A DNA stretch of 64,000 nucleotides from Cylindrotheca closterium. Its lineage: Eukaryota > Bacillariophyta > Bacillariophyceae > Bacillariales > Bacillariaceae. Made by a program: the position numbers and the translations under genes. The stretch is taken from contig CAKOGP040002091.1 of assembly GCA_933822405.4 (NCBI GenBank), positions 1-64,000 on the forward strand, written 5' to 3'. Positions 11,590 to 19,682 of this stretch are shown one piece after another (the stretch's first letter is position 1; each line of letters opens with the position of its first letter). The notes under the pieces were generated by a model. The model was not told the origin of the DNA. It made no database searches and saw only the letters and a list, made by a program, of their open reading frames with translations.

Positions 11590-13449
11590 TCACTTCGCCA
11601 ACCAAGCCAAGACAGCAAAACATAATACCGGAAGGATTAGGTCAAACAAAAGCCAGTTTTTCTGCTGTTCTTGTCGTGGTCGTACCTCGTTGTCTTGCTG
11701 GTCTCTAGGTTGTCTTTGTTGCTGGATACCGCGAATAGTAGCATTGGCTCTATGTCTGTTTCTTGGTAAAGCTTCGTTTCGATTAATATTGTCCCGGTCC
11801 CACAGGATGCGAATGAAGCAGCCGGCTACTTTAGATCCATAATTTCCTTCCCAAAATCGCTTGTCTTTTCCAAGAATGACAATGGCCACATAGTGCACTT
11901 GTTCCAAGGAAAGATGTTCCAAGACCAATTCCGCCCTGCCCCAATGATCTGGTGGTGCATCCAACGCTTCCGTTCGCAACCGTTGCAACGGTTGCTGGTT
12001 TTGGTCCATGGCAATCGCTTCGAGCCGAAAGAGTGACGGGCAATCGGTCCGTGCTTGGTAACGGGCCGATACTTCCACGGCAAAATCATGGGTCCGAAAT
12101 AAGGGTGGTTCCGTCTCATGGTCGGATAGTAGTAGAGCTGCCGCCAGTCGTCTCAAATCTACCAGCTGACTCATGAGACACGGAGCAAAGGAACTGACAA
12201 AATTGGTAGTGGTTTCTGCATTCAGAGGCCAGTCAGAGGGTTCCACTTGCCAAGAGCAGCGTGGATTGAGTTGTTTCCATCCTCGCAATCCCAATTGTCC
12301 ACTTGTATTTGTGAGCAAGTTGTCGGATCCAGGGGCGTCTCGTGTTGGTTGTTCCTGGCCAGACGACTGACAAATGAGGCAGGTGTAGACTTGTTCGCAA
12401 TCTGCAGACGAGCCATTGGAATGAAACTCGGCCATGGAGGATGAAGTGGATACGTTGGATATTCCCACTGCCGGATTGTTGTTGTCATCATTGCCGGTGC
12501 TGGAAGAGGACAATGATGGTTTGGGAAAAGTACAGTCTTTGCCGGGACAAGGAATCGGTTCCAATGGTGGTGGCGGTTCCATCTTTGCTCCTTTGCTGTT
12601 GCCCATCCGCCTTGACAATCGTTCCTCTTGTTTCCATACTTGGATCTGCTGAACTCGTTGCGTATTGCGATCGTGGCAACAATTGCAAAAGTGAACATTG
12701 CCATAGCATACATGAGTCGCGGGTTGACAGCAGTACCGGCATTTCCACACAATGGATCCCAAATGTTCCAAAGGGTTGTGGCAAACTATTTGGGGAGTAC
12801 AGGCCATGCACAACCGTGGTTCCGTATCGGACGAGGATTCCTCTTCCACCATTTCATCCGAACATTCCACAGTCCCTCCAAAGTATGGCTCTTTGCAGTG
12901 AGAGCACAAGTAAAATGCGTACTTTTTTAGGGCCTCTCGCAAGACTTGTTCTTTGGTCTTGGGATCTTTGCTGGTCTGTACTTTTTTCCAAGCGAGCAAT
13001 AGCGATTGATTTGTTTCATTGTTTCCGTTGGAAAGTTTCGCCTTGTTGCTGTTATCGTTGTCGCTATAACTTAAGGATGCCGCATCATTGTTCAGTTGCT
13101 CCACCAACAACCCATGGACTTTGTGACGCAACCTATCGGTGGTTCGTGTGTAATCTTCCAAGGCTTCATGCTCACAAACCGTCCCACATTTGGCACATCG
13201 ACAACCGGAAAACAAGAGCCGTTTGGCAAAGGTGGGTCGAGCCAATTCCAACTGTTCTCTCAAGCATTGCAAATGCCAACGATGACCGCAGACCAGTCGA
13301 ATGGTAGCACTCATCTTGCTATTATTTGTTTTAATAATGGTTGTCGTTTCAGTTGTAGTATCATAGTCACTGTCGTCCAGGGGCTCCAAACAAATGGCGC
13401 ATTCCGTAGACGTGTCTTGGAACGCCCAAGAATCATCTGTGGTTGACAT
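11590..13449 (-). CDS. RING-Cys-relay (MYCBP2/PHR-like) E3 ubiquitin ligase with FBA glycan-binding domain and C-terminal membrane anchor
   Basis: 619 residues, no intron; the ATG at 13449 is also the first ATG in the paralog. RING: C17, C20, C54, H56, H59, C62, C85, C88. Tandem-cysteine domain about 179-306: CSHCKEPYFGG, C196, C214/C217, KCRYCC (236-241), C248, HFCNCCH (253-259). As I recall human MYCBP2 numbering, relay Cys4520 and Cys4572 are 52 apart, with E4534, F4578 and H4583 at +14, +58 and +63. Here C196 is followed by E210, C248, F254 and H259 at exactly those offsets. A low-complexity Ser/Asn linker (312-350) follows. Residues about 376-550 match the F-box-associated domain of FBXO2/FBXO6 (FVSSFAPCLMSQLVDL; GKDKRFWEGNYGSKV with W533). 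A hydrophobic tail at 598-619 suggests ER or other membrane tail-anchoring. No F-box is seen, so the RING/TCD supplies the ligase activity. Activity and substrates are inferred. Confidence 0.85.
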   Translation of the reverse strand: MSTTDDSWAFQDTSTECAICLEPLDDSDYDTTTETTTIIKTNNSKMSATIRLVCGHRWHLQCLREQLELARPTFAKRLLFSGCRCAKCGTVCEHEALEDYTRTTDRLRHKVHGLLVEQLNNDAASLSYSDNDNSNKAKLSNGNNETNQSLLLAWKKVQTSKDPKTKEQVLREALKKYAFYLCSHCKEPYFGGTVECSDEMVEEESSSDTEPRLCMACTPQIVCHNPLEHLGSIVWKCRYCCQPATHVCYGNVHFCNCCHDRNTQRVQQIQVWKQEERLSRRMGNSKGAKMEPPPPLEPIPCPGKDCTFPKPSLSSSSTGNDDNNNPAVGISNVSTSSSMAEFHSNGSSADCEQVYTCLICQSSGQEQPTRDAPGSDNLLTNTSGQLGLRGWKQLNPRCSWQVEPSDWPLNAETTTNFVSSFAPCLMSQLVDLRRLAAALLLSDHETEPPLFRTHDFAVEVSARYQARTDCPSLFRLEAIAMDQNQQPLQRLRTEALDAPPDHWGRAELVLEHLSLEQVHYVAIVILGKDKRFWEGNYGSKVAGCFIRILWDRDNINRNEALPRNRHRANATIRGIQQQRQPRDQQDNEVRPRQEQQKNWLLFDLILPVLCFAVLAWLAK

Positions 13450-13660
13450 GGTCTTTATTGTGATCGTACGATACAGTAATAGGCACCACCGTCCTCTCCA
13501 CAAGCTGATCGATAAAAGAATAATATTTTCTGCATTTTTGCAACACTCGAAGAAGTCAACCGAAGAAGACCGAACCGACTAGACTAGACTAGCTAGACTT
13601 ACTATCACGAACGAAAACGAATCTTCCAAAATCGAAATTCCTTCTTCCCAGAGTTCTGGC

Positions 13661-14131
13661 GGTGGCAAAATTTGGCAGATTCTCACGAGTTATTTTTTGC
13701 ACGCACGAATCTCGAGATTGTCGGAGTCTGACACCAATAAAATAAATTTAGTTATGGTAACATCGGAGTCTGACACCACCAGGTAAGAATATTTAAGCAG
13801 AGGGGTCATCCACATACCTGAAAGGGAGCTTTTCGCGGGTAAAACAACGAATGAAAATTCGTTGGGCAACTCTGCTGGCATATTTGGCGTCACATCATGT
13901 GGAACGAAAATTCACACCTATCAAATCACCTCCCACACGAACACGTAGTATCCGGTGGGACGAGGGCTTCCACACACAAATCAAATCAATACAAAAATAC
14001 ATCAATCGAGATTGCTCGAGGAGAAAACGAGAGAAGAAACGGACCACTCTCTTGCACCTCTTCCTTCACAATCACTGATAGTACTGTCACACACTTCTTC
14101 ATTTCTTCATCATCAACTTTTTTCACATACA
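13661..14131. other. Intergenic; promoter side of the membrane RING gene
   Basis: It contains a short direct repeat TCGGAGTCTGACACCA (about 13719 and 13764). The open frame of the next gene continues upstream to 13955, but composition and the later ATG argue this part is 5' UTR. Confidence 0.45.
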
Positions 14132-15076
14132 ATGAACAAATATTCTAGATTCCTTTCCTTTGCTGCCGTACTGGTATGCTTGACTCCTCTAGGAGGGGTC
14201 TACACGCTCTTGCAAACCTTTCCATGGATGAATGGGAACCCTAGTATCCAAAATCACCATGCCAGTATCCATGCACATTATGGGGAATCCATGGACGGCA
14301 TTTTCGAACATCGAACTTGTGCTGCCGTGCCCCATCATCTGATGGGTTCTCAAAAGGAAGAAGATTCACCAGAACAAGAAGATCCCATTCGATGTGATGC
14401 AGGGTCGTTTTTGGATGCTCCGATTGACACATCCTATCGTACCGGTAACAATACAACTCGGTACCAACAACATGGTGATCGATCAATCCACCATCAACGG
14501 GAACAACCACAGCAGTTGGATCCACTTATGTTTCATGTTCGTAATAATGAGTTCTACAACCACTTCAACAAACGCGACAATCACGTCCTCCTTCTCTCAT
14601 GGACGCTTTCTCTATTGCTGGGACTCCTGGTTCCCGTATTCGCACTTCTCTACGATGCGTACCTGAGGATCACTTCCAAATCAAGGCATCAGAAACAACT
14701 AAAGGCCATCCAAAAGGCACTCAAGCCCTACAAGCGCAAGGTTCTCACCAAATCACAAGCCAAGGAAACTTGTCCTATTTGTCTATCCAACTTCGCCATG
14801 GGAGAGTCCATCTTGACCTGTGGCAGCAGCAAACAATCAGCTGCTACTACTAGTGGTAGCACTACAACACGAGGAGGATGCTCCCATTGCTTTCACCAGC
14901 CTTGCATGGTACAATGGTTGCTCCAACAAACCAAGAATCAACCCAATCGCTTGGTGGAAACGATTTTGTCTAATGAACCTGCAATGTCCACCTTGCGACT
15001 TCGTCGCAAGTCGAAATTTGAAGCACCGTGCCCTTGCTGCCGTCAGCCCTTTGTCACAGTTCCACTAGTCCGGTAA
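14132..15076 (+). CDS. Membrane RING-H2-type E3 ubiquitin ligase candidate
   Basis: 314 residues from the ATG at 14132, which follows CATACA and directly opens a signal-anchor-like segment (residues 5-27). A second hydrophobic helix lies at about 152-174. The C-terminal half has a RING: C214-x2-C217, C230, then a Ser/Thr insertion, C250, C253, H255, C258, and C300-x2-C303 (CPCC), followed by QPFVTV. The long insertion between the second and third ligand pairs and the about 40 residues before the last pair are longer than in usual RING-H2 domains. With the RING after the second helix it would face the cytosol, as in ER or endosomal membrane E3 ligases (family knowledge; substrate unknown). The upstream in-frame ATG at 13955 is rejected as the start because the added stretch lacks protein-like character. 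Confidence 0.7.
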   Translation: MNKYSRFLSFAAVLVCLTPLGGVYTLLQTFPWMNGNPSIQNHHASIHAHYGESMDGIFEHRTCAAVPHHLMGSQKEEDSPEQEDPIRCDAGSFLDAPIDTSYRTGNNTTRYQQHGDRSIHHQREQPQQLDPLMFHVRNNEFYNHFNKRDNHVLLLSWTLSLLLGLLVPVFALLYDAYLRITSKSRHQKQLKAIQKALKPYKRKVLTKSQAKETCPICLSNFAMGESILTCGSSKQSAATTSGSTTTRGGCSHCFHQPCMVQWLLQQTKNQPNRLVETILSNEPAMSTLRLRRKSKFEAPCPCCRQPFVTVPLVR

Positions 15077-15279
15077 AGAAGTGGAAGCCAAACATAGAAG
15101 ACTAGATACAAATTTTGAACTTGATACTTTAATATGACTGACAAATCATTAGTCAGACTTAAGCGGAGAAGAAGAAAAAGGAAGAAAAACCAGGTGCAAC
15201 GGTATCACTGTCTTTTGCAAAAGCTCTAGCAAAAGTGTGTACCAACAAAGCAAAGCCAACACTATGAAAACCATCATCA

Positions 15280-15408
15280 ACGTGATAGATCAATACACCA
15301 TCAACGGGAACGACCACAATTTGATCCGCTGATTGATGCTCCATGTTCATAACATCGATTTCTGCAAACGCTGCTCTCATGGGCGCTTTCTCTTTTGCTG
15401 GGACTCTA
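15280..15408 (+). pseudogene. Truncated duplicate of the middle of the membrane RING gene
   Basis: It matches about 14472-14640: GATAGATCAATACACCATCA, then the GGGAACGACCACAA block, a Met-rich stretch, and the CTCATGGGCGCTTTCTC helix start. Substitutions and indels break the frame, and neither the N-terminus nor the RING is present. It is a dead local duplication about 200 bp downstream of its parent. Confidence 0.7.
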
Positions 15409-15789
15409 CAAGTCGAATTGTTTGCGTCGCCTTTACATCATCCAAATGTTCTATCGTGTTGGTGGCTAGTGACTGCTGCTGGTCGATCTCGAGGGTATCA
15501 TAGTTCGCGACACCCCCCCCCCTTGCGAATACTTGGAAGCCTACTATAGAAAGTAAGAACAACAATATTCTGATATACATTTCTACCTTAATCTCCTGAG
15601 TATACCTAATTGGTTTTCATTGACCAAACACTTTGTGCAATGAACAACCTTGCACTAGATGCAAGATTGTGCTTGTTGGGACATGGAATACTAATCGTTG
15701 ATGAGTCGAAGCCGATACTCGCCTCCCCTTAGCTTGCATTGGTCGCTCCCTCGCTCTCTCTCTCTCTGTTGCCTCATTGCCAACACAAT
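15409..15789. other. Intergenic, nothing recognised beyond a short C tract
   Basis: A poly-C run of about ten bases lies near 15513. The rest shows no coding or RNA signal. Confidence 0.4.
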
Positions 15790-17151
15790 TTATGGAATAA
15801 TCAAGTCTGGTTTCTCAGTGTCGTGAGCTTCTCCCATTGTCCCATAGTATTCCCTTGTAAATTCGCCAAGATTGTCTTGGTCCATTGGTCCATCGTACGG
15901 GCTTTGACGGGATGGGACGGTTCCGGTGAAATCTGGGTTCGCAGCATTATTGTCCGGACCTTGAGGGTCATAGTCTGTGGTGGTTGGCCCGGCAGTTGGC
16001 CCTGATGTCGGTAAAGGAGACGGTACTGAGGATGGCAAAGCCGTTGGAAGTGGCGAAGGCGCTGGGGATGGCAATGCCGTTGGAAGTGACGAAGGCTCTG
16101 GGGATGGTAAAGTCGACGGGAGAGCCGATGGGACTGTGGATGGTACGGTGGATGGAAGATCAGATGGGAGCGTAGATGGAGCACTCGATGGGATCGTAGA
16201 TGGAGTAATGGACGGCAAAGGAGTTGGGGCCGAAGATGGCATTTTGGACGGGACCAGAGAAAGAGATGGATTTGCGGATGGTTCCATTGATGGTTCCATT
16301 GATGGAACTACCGATTGAGTGGGCTGAGGGGTTGGCATTGCAGTTACAAACTTCTTTGGACTGCAGACGACATTTTCCATGCGCTCCCAGTCCAATTCGG
16401 CAGAGATGACTTGGGTGTAGTTTTTGTAGGCCGGCACTGGCTCTGGAAACATGACACCAGTATCGTTCATCATAATGGCATCGGCCATGGCTTGCATGGT
16501 CAGAGTCATTCCAACAAACATTTCGGTTTGGTCGATGATCTTCTTTCTCTCCACAACAACCTTGAATAGAAGATTTCCAATATGATCGGACTTTTGGTAG
16601 CCCATGAGCTGTTGCAATTCCGTTGGTCGCTCCCAAAACTTCATGCGGCCTTGTCGTGTCATGATGGTTTCAGTATTGTTGTAGGGATCGACAGATGCAA
16701 CATCAATATTCTGGAAACCTTCAGCTTCCACAATCAATTGACGACCAGCCAGTTCCATTGTGCGGTTTTGGCCCTTGACTGAGTTTGTGCAGTTTGTGAT
16801 TTCCATTTCATAAATATCAGACGAAAACAAAGGGGGGAGCAACTCGGGCTCCTTTGGTTCATCGTCTTCCTTTTTTAGCCTTCGTCGCAAGCCTCCGCCG
16901 GCGGCATTTGGTGGGTCCTCCTTATCTTTGTCCTTCTTTTCGTCTTCTAGTTCTTCTGGAATTGGAAGGCGTTGCATGATATTCAATCCACATTCAATAT
17001 GAACGGTCTCGCCATCTCCGCAAACCTTGGAATCAGATAGCGTTAGGTGATGGACGAATTCCATTGTAGGCTGTGGTGGTAGGTCGTCGTCCTCTTTCTT
17101 ACCAGAGACACTGGCAATGGCTGCGAGAAGGATTAGACATGAGATCTTCAT
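15790..17151 (-). CDS. Secreted protein with C-terminal Pro-Ser repeat region, function unknown
   Basis: 453 residues. Signal peptide at 1-17 (MKISCLILLAAIASVSG). Residues 18-270 form a globular region with few Cys (KVCGDGE, ECGL, TNCTNS, VVCSPKK), an acidic/Lys-rich loop (about 70-105) and several N-glycosylation sequons. About residues 275-390 are degenerate repeats of the type P-S-x-x-P-S (VPSMEPS, LPSDLPS, ALPSPAPS). The Pro-Ser part resembles wall-associated or extracellular stramenopile proteins (family knowledge, not proof). The last 60 residues are acidic and Gly/Asn-rich. The repeat DNA is also open on the opposite strand, which is a by-product. The domain is not recognised. Confidence 0.75.
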   Translation of the reverse strand: MKISCLILLAAIASVSGKKEDDDLPPQPTMEFVHHLTLSDSKVCGDGETVHIECGLNIMQRLPIPEELEDEKKDKDKEDPPNAAGGGLRRRLKKEDDEPKEPELLPPLFSSDIYEMEITNCTNSVKGQNRTMELAGRQLIVEAEGFQNIDVASVDPYNNTETIMTRQGRMKFWERPTELQQLMGYQKSDHIGNLLFKVVVERKKIIDQTEMFVGMTLTMQAMADAIMMNDTGVMFPEPVPAYKNYTQVISAELDWERMENVVCSPKKFVTAMPTPQPTQSVVPSMEPSMEPSANPSLSLVPSKMPSSAPTPLPSITPSTIPSSAPSTLPSDLPSTVPSTVPSALPSTLPSPEPSSLPTALPSPAPSPLPTALPSSVPSPLPTSGPTAGPTTTDYDPQGPDNNAANPDFTGTVPSRQSPYDGPMDQDNLGEFTREYYGTMGEAHDTEKPDLIIP

Positions 17152-17732
17152 TTTGGTGCAATGGATGTGTTGAAAAGATAGAGCTCGACAAGTGAATAAG
17201 CAAGAAAGTTTTTGGAGTTGTGAACGGAGTCAGATCGGCTCTATAATAATTTGTGAGCGTTGGAGTGTCGGTTTTACGTTGGATAATCGCTGAATTCAAA
17301 ACAGTTCTGAAGTTATCGTCCGTACGTCCGTCGACTACGCAACACTCGTAAGAATATGACAAGAGCAACAGAAGGACCGTATGGCTTCAGAGTGCAATTC
17401 CATTCCGGCCCCATGTGCAAAATCTCGGTATTCTCGCTTTCTCGTTCGCAAGATCACCTACATCCAAGACCGTTTCCATGTGTAACTAGCAAGTCGGTGC
17501 TCCTCGCACCACAAAGTACAGAGTGAAACGAATGGATCTTACTTTGCATCAGTTGCACGACTGCACACAGTAGGGGCGCTTACATAAGAGCAGATTGATC
17601 GATCGATTGATCGATTGATGGATGGATTAATTAATTCGAAGTGATTCCATCCTCCTCCATAGTGATCTTATTAGAGTAATAGTCCTATTTTATCTAATTT
17701 TTATGCCAGCATTGGCACGAAATACAATGTTT
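17152..17732. other. Intergenic with a GATC/GATT microsatellite
   Basis: About 17597-17630 is a run of interleaved GATC, GATT and GATG tetranucleotides. No gene is seen between the two minus-strand neighbours. Confidence 0.6.
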
Positions 17733-19475
17733 CTATTGTTGTGCTTGTTGGGAAGCCGTTTGCTGTTCTTCCTCCCACAATTCCAACGTCGTCTTCGCAC
17801 CGACTTGTTTCAGCAGATGCGTGATTCGGTGATAGTCGTTTTGAGTGGCAAAATCCATAGCTGTGGCCCCTTCTTTTCGTGATTTGGCATTGACATCAAA
17901 GTCTTCGATGTAAGTTAGTATGTACTCGGCAAGCTTGTAAAAGTTGTACCGGACAGCTCCAATCAACGCATTGTCCCCATCCGTGTGGGTAAATTCCTTC
18001 ACTTCCTCGGGAAACAAGTCAATCCAATCCATTATCCTCTCGGGCACTGCGGCATTTCCCAAATGCTGATTCCTGACATAGTCATCTAAAGGAATATCAG
18101 CCTCGTAAACTGGATCGTCCAATGGCATAAAATAGGCTTTCCAAGCATCGTTGCCCACCGAATCGTCGTCCGCATGAAGAGCGTACTTCTTGGCAGCCGC
18201 CAAGGTTTCGCTGTCATAAAAGTTGAGCGAGGTCATGACGGCATCCACCACATTGACCACTTGGTGCCCCCAGGCAGAGGGAGCAAAGAGAACATCACCC
18301 GGTTTCAAAACTGCTTCGTATACCAAGGCGCCGTCTAGATCGGGAAACTCGTCAAAGGAAGGACTGATAATGTCCGCGTGAAACTTGTGTGGATATGTCT
18401 CTGGAATGCTCATGTCTGGATTGGGACCCACCCGCCAATACTCACTGGGTCCAATCAACCGCCACAACTTTTTTCCCGACAGCATTTTGGTGTAGAAACG
18501 GGTCATTCGAGAGTCACAGTGCAGCCCCGACCCCGTTCCTTTCCGCGAAATGAAAATGGATGGCCATTGAACTCCCTTTTCGACCCAAGTTTTATTGGAC
18601 TCTTCCTCGTTCCAAGTCAAAATATCGTAGTTGCGGGGGAAGTATTTGGGAATGCTCAAGTGAGGAACCTTGGGAGGACAGTAGTGGGACAAGGGGGCGT
18701 CGTGCAAATAGAGCATTTTTCCTTCTTCCGTCTGTTGCAAGCGCAGCATATCCCCCAAGGTCTCAATATTAAACTTGTTCACATCCACATGTGCCATACC
18801 AGCCCATGCGTTTGAATCCTTCAAGACCTTATGCTTGACACAATGACAAGAATCAGTCTCTTCACAAAATTCAATATAATCGTCGATCCGAATCGGAATG
18901 TCTCCGCACTCTTCTAGAAAGGATTCAGGTTTCCAAATGGAATCATCAAAGTCGGGATTTTCAATAATAAAAGGTTCTGCGACTTCCTCTTTGGAGAACC
19001 GACGAAACTCTCGGAGTGACATGTTCGGATACCGACGGATTTGACGCAGCAAAAGAGCGGCATCCTTGTTGTCGGTCGGTTTCGGCGCAGGACATTGGAA
19101 TTGTTGTTTCCTGTATTCCTTCTTCATTCGTTCAAAGGAGTTCTTGCGTCGTTGCAAACGAGCAGACACCAGAGACGGCGATATAATTAAAAGGCTGCAT
19201 AAAATGCATAGAATCCCTGACTTGTGAGATGATCTTTGGCCAGCCCGTCGTTGAATCATTGGAAATATTGGTACTATAAATGTTCTTGAAAATCTTGTTG
19301 TTGGCACAGTTGAAGGGTGTGTCCACTGGATTCCACGAGAAGATTGATTCGGCTTTGTAGTCGATTCTGATTTATTGTAATGATGGTTAATGTTGCGCAG
19401 GAAGGCAATTAATTGACTCCAAAGGATATGATCTTTGTTTTTAGACTGTGTCCTTTTTTGGTAATGATGAAGCAT
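17733..19475 (-). CDS. JmjC (cupin_8-type) dioxygenase-like protein with signal peptide and ankyrin-like C-terminus
   Basis: Up to 580 residues from the ATG at 19475. An in-frame ATG at 19259 (Met73) gives a 508-residue form that opens with a basic stretch and a hydrophobic signal (about residues 87-104 of the long form); I think that start is more likely. In long-form numbering the JmjC fold spans about 240-420, with the iron-binding H319-C-D321, a Lys in SGKKLW (about 335) for 2-oxoglutarate, and the distal H404 in APSAWGHQVVN. The last about 90 residues resemble one or two ankyrin repeats (NALIGAVRYNFYKLAEYIL, then ATAMDFATQNDYHRITHLL). Secretory-pathway JmjC proteins such as JMJD8 are a family precedent. 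The substrate is unknown. Confidence 0.75.
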   Translation of the reverse strand: MLHHYQKRTQSKNKDHILWSQLIAFLRNINHHYNKSESTTKPNQSSRGIQWTHPSTVPTTRFSRTFIVPIFPMIQRRAGQRSSHKSGILCILCSLLIISPSLVSARLQRRKNSFERMKKEYRKQQFQCPAPKPTDNKDAALLLRQIRRYPNMSLREFRRFSKEEVAEPFIIENPDFDDSIWKPESFLEECGDIPIRIDDYIEFCEETDSCHCVKHKVLKDSNAWAGMAHVDVNKFNIETLGDMLRLQQTEEGKMLYLHDAPLSHYCPPKVPHLSIPKYFPRNYDILTWNEEESNKTWVEKGVQWPSIFISRKGTGSGLHCDSRMTRFYTKMLSGKKLWRLIGPSEYWRVGPNPDMSIPETYPHKFHADIISPSFDEFPDLDGALVYEAVLKPGDVLFAPSAWGHQVVNVVDAVMTSLNFYDSETLAAAKKYALHADDDSVGNDAWKAYFMPLDDPVYEADIPLDDYVRNQHLGNAAVPERIMDWIDLFPEEVKEFTHTDGDNALIGAVRYNFYKLAEYILTYIEDFDVNAKSRKEGATAMDFATQNDYHRITHLLKQVGAKTTLELWEEEQQTASQQAQQ

Positions 19476-19682
19476 GAGGTTTGGGATCGCGAGGTGGACG
19501 GCGCGGTTCGGATCGGATTTGTCGCCTAAATTTGAAGAATCAATCGCATTGGTAATATCTATTTTAGATTCTTTCCTGTCCTTGACGGAACCAAGCTGGA
19601 ACTTGTACTATACGTTGTGGTAGAAACAAACTGCGATCCTTGACAGCATGTACAGGTGCACTACAACATAAACTCTTTACAT

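Larger units (their letters stand above)
8990..13660. repeat. Segmental duplication, block B (intact copy)
   Basis: This is the partner of 985-5870, in direct orientation, starting 8.0 kb further along. It retains both genes open and lacks the SINE-like insertion. The two genes converge: the stop at 11503 (+) and the stop at 11590 (-) are only 86 bp apart. Confidence 0.9.

Noticed and set aside
12441..13307. A 288-residue open frame on the plus strand (and its twin at 4602-5471)
   Set aside because: It lies wholly antisense to the RING/RCR ligase gene and has Cys/His-rich composition produced by reading zinc-binding codons backwards. No domain of its own.
13955..14131. N-terminal extension of the membrane RING protein
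   Set aside because: The 59 extra residues have no protein-like pattern and the ATG at 14132 directly starts a hydrophobic signal segment.
15801..16318. Open frames on both strands of the Pro-Ser repeat region
   Set aside because: Regular repeats open several frames. Only the minus-strand frame has a signal peptide and a non-repeat domain.
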